Source: Massariosphaeria phaeospora (taxonomy: Eukaryota; Ascomycota; Dothideomycetes; Pleosporales). Taken from it: a stretch of 64,000 bases of DNA. Both the position numbers and the translations under genes were made by a program. Below the pieces are notes generated by a model, which was not told the origin of the DNA, searched no databases, and worked only from the letters and a program-made list of their open reading frames with translations. Location: NCBI GenBank assembly GCA_011032825.1, contig JAADJZ010000006.1:310001-374000 (forward strand), read 5' to 3'. Below are positions 1 to 14,121 of this stretch, piece by piece; the stretch's first letter is position 1, and every line of letters begins with the position of its first letter.

Positions 1-3000
1 GCGCAGGCAGTGAAGATGTCAAGATAGCGATGCTGGTGGCGATAAGGCGCGCGTGTGAAGCGGTGGGCGCAGATGAGGAGCGCGAAGGGTTGCGCGGCAG
101 TGTCGAGGGGTCAGGAGAAGGGAAGTGTGATGTTGTGGGTGATGGACCAGATCTTGAGACACTGTGATGCAGCAAGACCGCAGCCGGCAACTGCCAAGTC
201 GCCACCTCCGCCTGCACGCGACGGCTCTGCCCCGGCGACTCAACCCTCACGACGCCGAATCGTGATGTATTTTTTGGTCGCAAATATTCCTGGTCTGGCC
301 GGCGTTCAGTCGAGATGGTTTCAGGTAGCCTGGTCTCGAGGGCTCCCCTTCCTCGAGGCAACGGTGATACAAGCGTAAAAGCGCTGCCGCTCATCCGCCC
401 AGGCAGCCTACCAGACCGCGGAGCAACGGGCGTTTCTACAGCTGGCAACGCACTCCAGACCCCAACAACATGCACTCAATGGGCCTTGCAGCAGCTCCAG
501 ATGCGTGTCCTGCTGTGTCTCTCGCCCTGGAAACGCGCGGTAGAAAAGACAGCCTGACATGTTCTGCCCCCATGATCCCGTCAGCCACTCACCAGTGCTC
601 CAAGGCAACATGTCGCACAGCTGTGAAACATTGACATTCGTTAGTCACAAATCTATTGATAGACGTCCTTCTCTCTACAGTCTTGTTAATGTTCAATTCA
701 ACCAACTCAAGACAAACATCTTTTCACAGACATTATCCTGTTGACAATATTCTTAATATTTCCTTCGACCGACTTTGACAAGTTGCTCTTCTACATTTCT
801 GCGTTTGATAGGCCTGCTGGCGCAAAGTCAAGCTTACATAGCTCATCTTGCTCCGAACTTAGAACTTAGAACTATCTAAACAACTCTTCTAGAAAAACAA
901 TTTACAGAACTTAGACAAAATATCTACACCCAAGAACAGGTTTGTCGCGAATAAGTTAGATTGCTATGCTAGACTACCTAGGCAAATCGTATATTAGAGT
1001 AGTACTCCGACTATGTAGCAAGCTTGACGGCCCTTCACTTGGTCTCTTCTGAAGAGGTCCAATTTCGGCAGTTGAAGGCGCAATAGAATACCCGCTGGAG
1101 GAGTTTCAGTCAAGTGACTATAAAACATTGCCGATATACGCTATACCAGAGTGGACTACTTGTCCTTCCAGACAATATATTAGCTGATACCTTTGCGAGA
1201 TCATCATGCGCTGCCTTGTTCTCCGGACCTGCTCCGTGCAAGCTGCATGATGGAACTGATATGATAAACCCCGAGAAAGCCGACCGTGATCAGGAGTGAG
1301 GATACCCACACAACATTCGATTCAGTATAAACCGCAGCCTGCAGTGGTTCTAGGGTCCGGTGTGGACACGAGTGCGAGACTCACTCAAGGCTAGCGTAGC
1401 GAAGTAGTCATCGGAAGAGCTCGGGACGATGACTCACGGTGATAGGAGAAGAAGCCCAATACTGTCAAGCCGGGCGAGAACAGGAAAAACGGCGAGAGTG
1501 GTGGATAGGGCTGGAAGAGCAGTCAATCTGGGGCAAGCTGAAATAGTAAATCTAGCTTCGCTGTATGTGGGCTGGGCGGCCGGAGTATTTGACTGACTTG
1601 CACGCAAATGCTAGTAGTCATTGAGACATCGGAGATCCGGTATTGACCCGGTGAGTGTACCCACGAACACAGGGGCGGAGCGGGGATAAGGCTTGTGGAT
1701 GTCGCAGAGAAGACTCCTGTCTTTGTAGAGGGCTATACATGGGACGATTGCAGTCACCTGGATGCCGGCTTTAGGATACATACTATAAGCGGTGTTAGAA
1801 GCACAGGGGCTGGCGGCCCCCACATCCTATGGTACAGAGGATTGTTCAATCGATGTAACGCAATGTCGGCCATACACAAAAGCGTATGCACGATGAGCTG
1901 CAAGAAAGTCGCCCTCCAGGTGGAATCGCCAGCCCGAACAGGTCAATACAGACAACGAACAGTCAAACATACCCATCGGTTCTGTGGACAGTGTGATAAT
2001 GTCTATCGTTCTCTTGGACCATTTCCAGTGCGACGTGCTTGCTAACAATCCGGTCTCTTGTCTTCTGACGTGTAAGTGGGTCTCCGTCGCCAAATGACTG
2101 GGTCTCGAAGTGGTGTAACGTTCCTTCGCTTTATTGATAGAGACAACAGGCTCTAAGAGTAGATGTTTGTGAGACCGGTTGCTCGCTGGCTGGGAAGCCC
2201 AGTCACAACTCAACAGCGATGGAGGGTAGCTTTTCCTTATCTCTTGCTCCAATCCATGAGTAATGAGTGGTGGGTGACGTACTGATCAAGGCAGGCGCTC
2301 ACCAATGAGATGGTGGCGTGACTCCATGGCACCACCGCCGCGTGCCATTCGGTGGGATTCCAGGGTAAGGATGCTTTGACAGGACTTGGAAGCGTCTAGG
2401 CGCAGATATGCTTATGCGGGGTTTGTTGGTCTCTGGATACTATAATGCCAATTCGCTTGGGCATTTGTTTCGTATCCAAAAAGCGCAGAACGGCTCTTTC
2501 ATACCTGGGGAGGCTCTAGGTCTTTGCTTCCACACCGTGATCCGCCAACACGTGGGACTATGCAAATACAAAGCCATCACCACTGGAAGGTGGGAGAGAT
2601 TCTCTTCGTCTTTAGACTATGGGCAGCACCTATTAGTATAAGTTGTCGAGGCGAAGGGGCTCTACGCCACATATGCCACCTGCCGCCCGGGAGTGCTGGA
2701 GAGGAAGCCCGCTCTGCAGGTACAGACGCGGTCATCAGGGCGGGTCATTAGGCCGATGGATTAGAAACAGTTCCTTGGTTAACTGGAGTGGAGCTCGAAT
2801 GTTCCCTCACAAGGCCCAGCTGAGGAATTCCAAGTGGCAGAAGAGCATTGGAGCTCCTATCCGAGTCGTACGCCTTGGAGCGTGACTTCCACCTTGGGAT
2901 AAGCGAAAGGGGGCCTGCTTGAGAAGAGAGGGGAAGGACGTGACCGGGATAGTACCTACCTATATCGAGTGTGATACCCATAAGCCGCGGTTGATCGGAC

Positions 3001-4074
3001 CATATATGCAAGTGGATTTGCAAGTCTTTCCACCATCAGACTCGTCCGAGAGTGATTCCAGACGAGGTTGCTTGGGAGGGAAGGTTGATGGGTAGGACTG
3101 CCACAGTGTGCTGCTCCGCCTCTCTTGATATGGACTGGAATACGTCCTCGAGCTGCATGAGCGTTCTAGCAATGAGCAGAAGAACAGTGGAGCGATTGAC
3201 CAGACGGACTGTCCCCAATCTGCAGGTGCTGTGGAACACGCATGCAAAAGCTAGACCACGCGAGAAGCCGTGACAGAGCCGCGCCCTCCTATCTCTTGAG
3301 AAGCCAGATGACCTCAGGGCCAATACCCGCATGCGCCTTTGTCGCAGTAGTCCAAGGCGGTGCGCCAGCGAGGGCAGTGGCCGGTGTATTGTCGGTGGTG
3401 GAGTAGGTGAGGGAGGTGAAGCTGGTCTGATCTTTGTTCCAGTCTAGCCGGGCCCGGTAAAGTCAGCGCAGCGCACTCAAATTCCCACGGACTCCAGCGC
3501 TGCTCTCGCCCTACCTCTCGCCCGCCTCTCGCCTCTCGCCTCTGGTTGCGTTCGCGACTGACAGGTGTATTTCCCGTAGCCCCGTTGCTGACTGCCGCAG
3601 CGACCGCAACTCCGGACTCTGGCCGCTGGCCTCTGGACGCAGCGCTGTGAGCCTCTCGCCCCTCTCTGCGCCTAACCGCCGCCGCCTGCGCGTCATCCTG
3701 GAGCAAACGTCTAGTGCACCCGCCCGCCCACGATAAAATTTCAGCTCCAGCCAGCCCCTCCGACACGGCGACTCCCTACACAGAAGATGGTTGTGGACTT
3801 GTAGGACCGGCACGGCACCCCACTACGCGAGCTGGTAGGTAACCTCGCTCATGGCCAACCCCTCTGGCATAGCTTCCGCCGCCGGCTAACAATGTATCGC
3901 ACCAGCAGAACCAGCTTTGAGCTTCGCCACGGTCGACTCCAGGGCTCGCATTTCGCGCCTCCCCCAGGCTGACCGTCGGCCCTCACCTCTCCTCCGCCGC
4001 CCGCGCTGCTAGCCCGACGCGGCCGTGGCAATCTTGCTCCTTCCCCCGCACCGCACACCGAACAAAACTCGGCC
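1..4074. other. intergenic, no gene recognised
   Basis: Open frames here are short, overlap on both strands and resemble no protein family I know. About 600-1300 is AT-richer and 3400-4074 is GC- and pyrimidine-rich, which fits a promoter and leader for the transportin gene that follows. The first 250 bases may be the upstream region of a leftward gene lying outside the window, but nothing in the sequence proves it. I see no tRNA, transposase or terminal repeat. Confidence 0.5.
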
Positions 4075-7025
4075 ATGGCGTGGCAGCCCCAGGACGAGCC
4101 CTTGAGGCAGCTGACGCAGTGCTTGCGGGACTCGCTCAGCGGCCATGATCAGACTGTACAGAAAAATGCCGAAATCGTCAGTCGTCCCTTTGCTGCCAGG
4201 CTTGTCTGGATTGCGCTAACATCCCTGGGCCATGCAGATGCTCAAGTCGGCCAAGCAGTCCCCCGATATCGACAAATACCTGGCCTTCGTATTTTCTAGC
4301 AGCCAGCCGCCACCCATTGTCAACATGGACGCCAACAGCTATTTCCAGGCGAGAGCTGCGGCAGCCGTGATGCTGAAGAACGACATCAAGATCTCGTACA
4401 AGACAATACCAGACTCCTCGAAATCGTATATACAATCCACAATCCTGCAGGGGCTTCAGGATCCGACCCCTCAGATGCGGGGTTATGCAGGAAACGTCAT
4501 CACCGAGGTTGTGCGGCAAGGGGGCCTCATGGGATGGCCTCAGATTCTCTCCGAGTTGATCAACATTATCAGCAACACGACCGGCAATGCCTCTGCCGAG
4601 GCTCAGGAAGGCAGTATGGGTGCTTTGCTGAAGATCTGTGAAGACAACAAGAAAGCGCTCGACAAGGAGTACCAGGGCCAGCGTCCCCTTGGCTTTATGT
4701 TCCCCAAGCTTCTGGAGTTCACAGGGAGCCCGCTACCAAAGGTGCGAGCTGAAGCGCTTGCCAGCATCAACGTTTTCGTGCCAGATAAGCCCCAGGCCGT
4801 TCTAACCAACTTGGAGCTCTTGTTGCAGCATCTTTTCCGACTCGCTGCCGATCCGAGCGACGAGGTCCGCAAACACGTTTGCCGCTCATTTGTCCACATT
4901 GCCGACATTGCCCCACAAAAGATAATACCGCACATGGAGGGCCTAGTAGACTATATGGTTACTCAGCAGCGGAACATAGAAAATGCAGAGTTGGCGTTAG
5001 ATGCAGCCGAGTTCTGGCTATGTGTCGGAGAGGACGAAAAGATGCGCGAACACCTGGGCCCCCACCTGCCCAAATTGGTCCCTGTTTTACTCGAAAGTAT
5101 GGTGTATAACGAAGACGACATCTTACGTTTGGAAGGGGAGAAAGAAGACGCTGAACTCGAAGACCGTGAAGAGGACATCAAGCCTGCATTCGCTACGACC
5201 AAGTCCGCTCGCTTGGCCACCAATGCGAATGGAGAAAATTCTGCCACCGCGAATGGTACTGTGGTTGCTCCGGGTGTGGGAATTGACGATGATGAGCTCA
5301 GCGACGGGGAAATCGACGACGATGACGACGATGACACGAGCGGCAATCCTGAGGAGCAGTGGAATCTGCGCAAGTGTTCAGCTGCTGCCCTCGACGTACT
5401 CGCTTCCGTCTTCCATGGCCCAGTCTTCGAGGCCACTCTCCCATACTTGACCGAAAACCTCAACCATGCAGAGTGGCCTAATAGAGAAGCGGCTGTCCTT
5501 GCTCTTGGAGCTATCGCTGATGGCTGCATGTCCGTCGTCGAGCCTCATCTTCCGATGTTGACCCCATATCTTATTACTTTGCTACAAGACCCCGAACCTG
5601 TGGTACGGCAAATAACTTGTTGGTCACTCGGTCGGTACTCTGGATGGGCCTCACATCTTGATGAGGGCGGCAAACAACAGTTCTTCCTGCCAATGATGGA
5701 TGGCATTTTAAAGCGTATGCTTGATAGCAACAAACGGGTACAAGAAGCAGCAGCATCGGCATTTGCAAACCTCGAGGAGAAAGCCAACGTCGAATTAAAA
5801 ATGTTTTGCCCGGTCATCGTCCGCCAATTTGTCGAATGTTTTGCGAAGTACAAGGACCGAAACATGTTTATCCTCTACGATTGCGTTCAGACGCTTGCTG
5901 AGCATGTCGGGCCAGCACTGGCAAGAGAAGACCTTGTCAGCATCCTAATGCCAGCGCTTCTTCAACGCTGGAACAAGGTCTCTGACAAGTCCAGGGAGAT
6001 GTTCCCCCTTCTCGAGTGTCTTTCCTATGTCGCCACCGCACTTGGACCATTGTTCTCTCGGTACGCTTCCGGCATCTTCGCAAGGTGTGTGGGCATCATT
6101 CATCGCAATCTGGAAGAGACCATGATTTCCAAAGACAACCCGGGTGTAGAGGAGCCCGACAAGGACTTTTTGGTGACCAGTCTCGATCTGCTCAGTGCCA
6201 TTATTCAAGCCTTGGATCCTGCTTCGAGCTCTCAGTTAGTCGCTGCGACACCGAACTTCTTCCAGCTGATAGCGGTATGCATGAAGGATCCAAACAACGA
6301 CGTGCGCCAATCGGCATACGCACTTCTTGGAGACTGTGCAATTTACGTCTTCGAGCAATTGCAACCCTGCTTACCTACGATCATGGACATCCTCATTGCT
6401 CAGTTGGACCTTTCTCAGATTGTGGTTGGTGCCGAGGAAACCGGCTACTCCGTGATCAACAATGCCTGTTGGTCCGTGGGCGAGATATCAATGAGGCAAC
6501 GGGAAGGCATGCAACCGTACGTGGAGAGACTTCTCCAGAAGATCGCAACGATCCTGTTTGATGAAAAAGTCCCCGAGTCTCTGAACGAGAACGCAGCCAT
6601 TGCCCTCGGACGATTAGGGGTAGGTTGCGCCCAGTACCTGTCCGTCCATCTGGCCGAGTTGGCCCCACCGTTTCTCCGCGCTATCAGGAACGTCATGTGG
6701 ACGGATGAGAAGGGACATGCTCTTACGGGGTTCATGCAGGTCATTTCTGTGAACCCCCAAGCCATGGAACAATGCCTGCTGGACTTCTTCAGCGAAATGT
6801 CAATGGCGGACCGGAATTTGGTGGCCGGACACGTGTCGCAAAAGGCCTTCGGGGAGACGTTCCAACAGGTGAGTACACTAATGGCAGTGTCATACTAAGA
6901 TAAGAGATTAACATGTTCCACAGGTTGTGCAGCAGTACAAGGGCATGATACCAGACTTCGACAGCTTTCTTGGTAATTTAGACCCTACCCAGAGGGCTCG
7001 GTTGCGCGAGCTATACGGCGTATAG
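4075..7025 (+). CDS. kap104: transportin / karyopherin beta-2 (nuclear import receptor)
   Basis: Importin-beta family receptor that carries PY-NLS cargo such as RNA-binding proteins into the nucleus and releases it on Ran-GTP. Three exons: 4075-4176, 4238-6868 and 6924-7025. They are joined by 61- and 55-nt introns with GTCAGT and GTGAGT donors, and a GCTAAC branch site lies in the first intron. The product is 944 residues, close to yeast Kap104 (918). It is made of HEAT-type helical repeats throughout. Near residues 384-404 there is an acidic stretch (DDDELSDGEIDDDDDDD), which matches the acidic loop of transportins that couples Ran binding to cargo release. The last exon adds 33 residues ending in RARLRELYGV. 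The N-terminus starts MAWQPQDEPLRQL, as expected for the family, and exon phases agree exactly. I am confident of family and structure; cargo specificity is inferred from the family. Confidence 0.96.
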
Positions 7026-10000
7026 ATACGACTTCCAAACTTACACACGGGGCTGCAGGCGTTGAGATCATCGGCGATACTTGGGTAGGCGAAACGACAT
7101 GGCCTTTATGAGTCTTCGGACACCGGGCAGGGCATGCTGCCCCCGCCAATGAGTGCACACTCAAAGCAGCATTGAGGAGAAAGGGTGGTGACGGCAACTA
7201 TAGACCTTTCAGCGTGTTCTACATATAGCGGATCGCAAAGGGATATTCCCCCTTTGGCTTTGATTACTTCCAAGCGACTATTACTCGACATTTCCTGGCG
7301 TTCCTGTTGGCCGCGCACAATGATACATAGCAGTAGGTAGCCGTCTTTGCAACGGATTCTATTCTTTTCCAGTCTTCTGTTTCCAGTCCAACAGATGCGG
7401 GGGTGGTGCTGCATGATGAGAGAGAGACTCACCATGTCCGAAAGAGATGAGCATGGCAGCTTCTGAAATAGGGAGGCAGTGCGAGGGAGAAGTCGCTAGC
7501 CATTGCCACTCCAATGCATAGTTCACGTCTATTGTTGAGGGTTTTGTGGGGAGTGTTCGGTGCATGGCGTTGATTGCTTTCCCAAAGTGTAGTCGAGCAG
7601 TTACGGTGCTGGGCATGGGGAGGGGGTGCGGGTAGACATGCAGGTCTCGCATCGTTCAACCAGGTTCCAGACCAACACCACGAGGTCGACAAGGTCGTCC
7701 GGCTATTTTTACAGCGGTAAACGTGTCCCTCCACGACAGACCGGCCATTCAGCTTCTCCAGGGTGAATGGTGGTGTCGGAGACACACAGGCGCATGCAGC
7801 AAGAGCAAGTGGGACAGGGCAACACCCGTCCGTCCCGCATGACACAGTGCGTGGAGGCTGCAGCGATGATCGCCATGGTGGAGATGAAGAGAGACACGGT
7901 GAAAGAGACAGCTAACGGTCTCTATCTTCGCTGGTCAAGAGCCGCGATGTTTCATAGTGCGAGCCGTATGCAGTCCGCACCCTTATCCCGATCCCGCTGG
8001 CACAACACACCGAGCATGCGGCGTCCAAGCATCAAGATGGCGAAGATCGGAGGGCTTTTGCACGCGCATCGCATGGCCCGTGGTCGGTCTGTGGACCGTC
8101 GCGGGGGCCCTATGGCGTGTGTTGTCCGACTGCCTAGGGCCGCTGTGTCGCCTGCCACTGGTCGCTGGCCGGTAGCCACAGGTTCGGGAGAAGATGGTGG
8201 CACTGGTTTTAACCACCTCACCTCGCCGAAGTGGATTGCTGGCCGTTTGGAGATTGTGGTGCAGCACACCATGTGGCTTGCAGGCGGGTGGACGTTATAT
8301 CGCCTGGCTAGACAGGATATGTGTGCCCTGCCCTCTCGACGTCTTGCCGGCTTGGCGGCCTACGCTCTATCTTGCCCACGCCGCAGGCCGCTGCAAGATC
8401 CAGAGCTGGACTGGACGAGGTTTCTCGACCCCGGCCACCATCCCCAGAGCGCGCATGGATGCCCCCGGCTCGAAGCAGGGTTTTGGCCCCAAGCTTAAAA
8501 GAGTTTATCTCTAAGAATAGCTTTTGGCAGCGCCGTGAGCCCAACCTCACCTCGACCACCGGTGACGCTTGTCCCTGCGTGGCTCCCAGTTAACTAGCCG
8601 TCGACGACGTGCAAAGACACAGTTTCTTGTCGCTTGCACTTGCTCCTGCACCTGGTCCTCCGCGAATGCCACCTGGGTCCTGGGGGCCCGTCGCCCGTCG
8701 CCCGCCGTCGCCCACAGGACCTGGGTCGCGCGGTGGCAGCCCATTGGCTTCGCGCGCGCCTCGCCTTCGCCCTTTTGCTTTTCGTACCTCGTGTCTCTGG
8801 CTCTTTGCTCGCCCACGCCCCGGGTTCTGAGCTCCGACGGACGGCGACCGACTGTCGCAGCATCAGCCTTACCGCGGGAGGGGAGGGGACCAGCACCGTG
8901 GGAGAGCGTCGTCGGACGGTCGAGGGGGAGTCGGAGTCTGCCCGCCGTCAATCAACCCGTGCTGGCAGGTGTCACAGGCTGCCCCTCTGGGTTGCGTTGC
9001 CGCACTGCGCACAGCGGCTCTGGGGCACGCAGCACGCTGTGATCAAGCCGACGACGCAGGCCCCAGCCGGCTCGCGTAACTATGCCATCCTCCTCTGTTG
9101 CTGCTGCTATCTCAAGACATACTCGTGCCGCCCAGCATGTCCCTTTCGCCTGCAACAGTCATTTGCAACGCGTGCAGCGAGGTGGGGGACCGCTTGCCAT
9201 TTATCCAGGCCTGGCTGCTGGCTGCTCATCAGAGCTGCGGGGCCACAGCCAGACAGGACCTGCTAGGCTCCGCACGTAGGAACAGCGCAGTGCGGCCAGG
9301 TCGAAGACGGCCCGTCTAGGCGCGAGGGATGCACGCACGGCTGCCTCAGGCCCTCTGCCCTCGTGGCTGCACATGGTGGGCCGTGTGGCATGAGGTCGTC
9401 GAGCCGCTTCAGGTGAGAAAGTCGAGGCAGCGCCCGCAGCCGAAACACACACTGCACACACAGACAGCAGCGCGACACGGCGACGGCGGCCGGGCCTCGC
9501 AGCTCGCTCTCTTGTCGCGGCGTCTGGTGACTGACAGAATGACTGATGAGAAGGCGCCGGCCGCGCGCAGCGAGGGGGGTCGATGCGAGTCGATGCGAGC
9601 GAGAGGCCGTCCAGATGCAGCCAAGGGCGCCGCACTGTGCACGGCGGCCAGGGCGCGACGCTGCTCTGAGAGGCTGCACGTCTCAGCGCAGCCGTGGGCT
9701 ATTTTTGGCGGCCAGGCAGGCTGGGATGGGGATGGGACGCCGGCCGGTGCTGGGTTTTTGCGTCTGGTCGTCTGCAGTGCAGTCTGCAGCCAGTGCCAGT
9801 GCCAGAGCGCACTGGGCGGGTTCTGGTCGATTGAGCCCCCCGGTTTCCGCCAGCCCTTAGCGATCGGTGGTGCCTCGCAGCCAGCAGCGCCAGCCCGCAA
9901 CCTGCCGGCCCGTGATTGGGTCATGGGCGGGCCCCCGCCAGCAGCCAGCTGCCAGACGGGCGCGCTGCAACCTGCCAGCCCGCAACCTGCAACGCGACGT

Positions 10001-11549
10001 GCCCTTCCCGTGACTCCTCCGCCCACCGGCCCTCCCAAACCGGCCTCCTCTGCTCGGCGCCCGCTCAGCAGCAATAATGGTGCCTGGTCAATCACGCATC
10101 AAGCAGTCAATCAATAATGCTCGTCGCCAGACTCGCCCTCGCACCCGCGCTGACCCAGCGCGTGTCTCTGATTCTGCCGCCGCTGGACTCACCTCACCTC
10201 ACACTTCACTCCGTCCCCCCCCCCCAGCCCGGGCCCGCTCTCCAGCAGCGTCGCCTCTCCGCTAGCCCTGGCCCGCTGCGAGAGGGCGATCGCCTCCACC
10301 GCACGGCCCGTGAAGGGGCGGTTCGCCGGCCATCGGGTCACCAAACCCAGCCGTTTGACGCCTCTGGCGCTGGGCACGTTGACCGCGAGGTGCGGGCGTG
10401 CGGGCGTGCTCTGGCAACCTGTCTGTGCTGGCCGTCGCCGGAGCGCGGGCAGCGAGCGCAGAGCAGAGCTGTGGCGGCTCATGCACGCCGCGCGCCCAAA
10501 CGTCTCGAATGCCTCCATGCCTCCGCGTCCCAGGCGGCATGGTCGGGGCTCTGCAGACGCTGCAGCGGAGGGGGCAGCCCCCAGCGACAAAGGCCGACGG
10601 CGACAAGAGTCGACGTTGATGGAGCCCAGGCCTGGGGCAGCCTCTCGCGCAGGGGCCGCGGATCAGTCATCTGGCGGTTTGCAGTGTGCACCCTCTCCTC
10701 CCCTCGCGCCTTGCTGCTCCCGCAGGGGTCCTCGACTCCACGGCCCTGGGCAAGCGTGATCCCCACGGGAGTTACACCGGGGGCTATGTCATACGAGTAT
10801 CACTTGGTTAGAGCCATTCTGCGAAACAATCACTCTATCGCAGTAGGTCCCGCCTACCTTGGACCCCTTCCCTGCTAGCCCTTCCCGTCTCGCCGTCTCT
10901 ACCGGCTGCCACACGCATCCACGCACCACACAGGCCACCTCTCGTGGCGCTGCTATTTGTGGGCCCTGCCTCTCCGCACCCATGCCAGCCTCTTCCCTGG
11001 CCTCTCTTGCTCTGGAGTCTGCACCGAAAGCACTGAGCACAAGTCACTCTGCGCTTGGACTTCCATGCCGCCCATGGCCCTCTCCACCCTGTGTGGCCCT
11101 TAGACGCAAGCCTTGTCCGAATCCTGCATAGGCTATCTGCAGGGGGACGTTCCATAGACTCTTTTCCATATCCGCCTGGCACCCTCGTTCCGTACTCTGT
11201 TAACTGCCTGCCGGAGGGGGTCATTGTCTTTGCGTCCATGTCCTTTCAGCCCTACTACCATGTAATCTGCCCCGAGTTGCGGCCCGCGCTAGGTATATAT
11301 CACCAAACCTCCAACTCCAGCCTCCAAACCACTCGCCGCCTTTTTAGTCATCTCCGTTCGCAACCATCCTGTCCACTCCCACTAGATCTGCAGCCCCCGC
11401 ATATACTCCGCCGCAGCCCACTACCGTCTCCTATCCAGACAGCCTACCACTAGCAGCATACTTGAAGTGCTTCTTCCGGCACTTGATCACTACACCTTGA
11501 CATCGACTTGCTGTAGTTCACTGAAGGAGTTTCTCATCACCCGTTCGAA
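7026..11549. other. 4.5 kb intergenic, GC-rich, long upstream region of the Zn2Cys6 gene
   Basis: No gene is recognised. Frames of up to about 260 codons occur on both strands at 7767-8498 and 9329-10117, but they are Arg/Ala/Pro-rich shadows of GC-rich DNA. A run of C lies near 10208-10220. From about 11130 to 11549 the plus strand is strongly pyrimidine-rich with a TATATATC element near 11290. This resembles the promoter and long 5' leader of a fungal regulator gene. An ATG at 11238 opens a frame running to 11453 that could be an upstream ORF if the leader is that long. Confidence 0.5.
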
Positions 11550-13441
11550 ATGGCAGGTCCTGGAGGTGGCCCCTCACGGCGCAGCCACACCAAGTCTCGA
11601 AAAGGATGCAAGACGTGCAAGAAGAGGCACATTCGTTGTGACGAGACGTTTCCCCAATGGTATGTTACTACCGTAACGACTCATGGAGACTTCGAAGACT
11701 AACACCTGGCCAGTCGGAATTGTACCAAACACCAGGTCCGTTGTGACTACATGGATAGCCCAACGGCACTGGTCCCCGAATCTCCAAAGTCTCCTCAGCA
11801 AGCCAATCTTCTGTGGACACCTGAGATAGACGCTGCTGTCGAGCTTTGGCAACAGACTGGAGAGTTTCCGTTCCCGGATCTGAGGGTGTATCCTCAGCCG
11901 CAATGGCGAGCCTACCCAAAGACCGACCTTCGTCTGATTCACCATCTTTCATCCATCTCAAATGAGATGTTCCGGAATGGGACGTCAAAACTGACTCTCT
12001 GGACCGACATGATGCCAAAGTAAGCATTTCGCGTTGCCGTTGTTGCTTCGTATTCGGTTGTACCTGAGAGCTGAGCTGACAATCCTAGGTTCTTGAGCAT
12101 CGCCGCATCACAGCCCTCTGTGATGCACTCTATTCTCGCATTTTCTGCGTCTCATTTGGCGTGGATTTCTCAGTCGAGCGAAACCCGAAATCTCGCGTTT
12201 CACCACGCGGGCATCGCCCTGAAAGGCTTGCATGAAGGCATTGCGAACTTCACTAAAGTCAACTCAGATGCGGTGCTGGCGTCATCTCTTCTTCTTGCAT
12301 GGCAGGCTACCGACTGGTAAGACTTCATGGAAACTGTCTCGAAGACTGACAGCTGACTTGGAACGATAGGCGAGGATGGGCTTCTCTGGTCACCGGTACA
12401 AAGACAGTAAGTTTCGTTTGTACATTGTGTGCAACCTGATGCTTACCAGCACAATAGGTCATCCAAGCAATGCAGCCATGGCGACATGAATCCATGTTCG
12501 CAGACTATATCGCCGAACACAGCCCAATGCCAAATAGGAGTTATATGAACCCAATCAGCTCACAAATTACACAAGAATCGCGCAGGGAGCACCTTGTTAT
12601 TCTCTCCGACATCCACAACTCCCTACAACGGATACAACCATACCTTAGCCGACATGACCAAGAAGGCAAATGGGTTGACCAGCTTCGAGCTTACATCGAG
12701 CGTTTACGAGCATCCACCGCGCCTCAAACTACTGAAGAGCAGTTTGGCCAACTGTATGCACTCCGCAAATGGTTGTTTTGGGTTCCGATATCTCTTCTAG
12801 CTGCGAAACGAGGAGACCCCACCGTTCTGGTCGTACTCAGTCACTTCTATGCAGCGTCACTCGCATTGGAGCCCATCTTTCCGGACGTTGGAGCCATCTT
12901 GACCGCCAACTTATCTCTCGGGCCGTTGGAGGAGATCGTCCACGTCGTACGAGGTTATCAGGATCCAAGATACGACCAGCGGACACAGGCCGTATCATAT
13001 CTGATTCAATATCCAAGCGACGTTGCATCTTCCTACAAGACACGAAGAGATTGGGCAAGACAGCAAGCTGCAGACGGTTCTCCCATTCAGCAATCGCCTT
13101 ACGGTTTGGACACATTGAACCTGGATCTCGAGCACCAAATCGCTCAGTACAGCTACGGCCAGAGCCTCAGTCCGGCATTCGCTCCATCCCCACTCACCTT
13201 CCTGCCATCTGGTCTACCGTCAAGCCTGTCGTCGGGACAAACGTCACCCTACCTCGAAGTTCCCCGCACGAGCGTCGACGCCGCCTACGGTGCGAGTAGC
13301 TACGCGTCCCCGCTGGCGTCACCCGCAACGATACCGCCGCCCTACTCGGTACACTCGGTACCCGAAGAACATGTTTTCAATTTTGGTATGCCTATGGGGT
13401 ACCACCCGACCGGGTTCGTGGCCACTCCCATCTGGACGTGA
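11550..13441 (+). CDS. Zn2Cys6 transcription factor, Upc2/sterol-regulator-like
   Basis: Binuclear zinc-cluster DNA-binding regulator. Five exons: 11550-11659, 11714-12019, 12089-12316, 12370-12406 and 12458-13441, giving 554 residues. The cluster has Cys at 20, 23, 30, 37, 40 and 47 (CX2CX6CX6CX2CX6C). Its fourth Cys codon is split by the first intron. The lead-in KSRKGCKTCKKRHIRCDE is typical of the Upc2/Ecm22 type and of many short filamentous-fungal C6 proteins. The middle (FLSIAASQPSVMHSILAFSASHLAW) matches the fungal-specific TF domain of this class. The tail from about residue 430 is Ser/Pro-rich and disordered, ending in GFVATPIWT. All phases fit, including the 37-nt exon. It is preceded by an unusually long gene-free region. 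A role in sterol or hypoxia response is only a family-level guess. The start ATG lies just upstream of the cluster with no better candidate. Confidence 0.92.
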
Positions 13442-14121
13442 CGAGAGACGAGGCTGAACGAGCGTCCAGGGACAACAACAAGTTAAAAACTCAGCCATCT
13501 TCCGGTGCTGCGCTCGATCGCGGCAAGTCGGCGCAAGCTCCTCACTGAAGCCAGAGACGGGACGGCACGACTGTTACGCCGTGGGAGTAAAAGATAATCA
13601 AAAGAAACACGCCATTCCGACGTGGTACGACAGGCATTACGAGACCCACGACGCTACCTTTTCCTTTCCCATATTCATTCTTCGATACTTCTCCACTTTC
13701 TCGGCAACCCCGTACCGTGTGTGGTGGTGCCTGCAGCTTCCAGCCGTCTGCAAGATGAGATGCCGGGATGCAACCATGCATTCGATCCGGTCGGCGGATT
13801 AGCCGAACTGGGACGAGAGCACCAGCTGTTACCGAGGCCCTGTCGCGCGACAAAGACGCCGATTTTCTTATCCTATCGTATCGTCTCTCTTCCTTTTATG
13901 TAACTTTATGTTTGATGATGGGGTTCTTTTTTTTTTTTACCGAGGTCAGACTACAATGCAGGGCCGACCGGCGGGCGCCAGCTGGGATGTACTTGTCTTT
14001 TTTCTTTATCTTATGTTTATGTTCGGTTCTCTTCACGACTTGTATGCATAATATCTAGTTTTTATGAGCGCGCGCTACGGCGGCGCCTTTTCTTGTTTCT
14101 GTCTGTTCTTCTCTTTCTTCT

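Noticed and set aside
1695..2252. Overlapping plus and minus frames of 116 and 141 codons
   Set aside because: No recognisable domain, no supporting splice pattern, shadows of each other.
7767..8498. 243-codon plus-strand open frame
   Set aside because: GC-rich composition gives long frames on both strands here; sequence is Arg/Ala-rich with no domain and no splice support.
9329..10117. 262-codon plus-strand frame overlapping a 228-codon minus-strand frame
   Set aside because: Mirror-image frames in GC-rich DNA, low complexity, no recognisable family.
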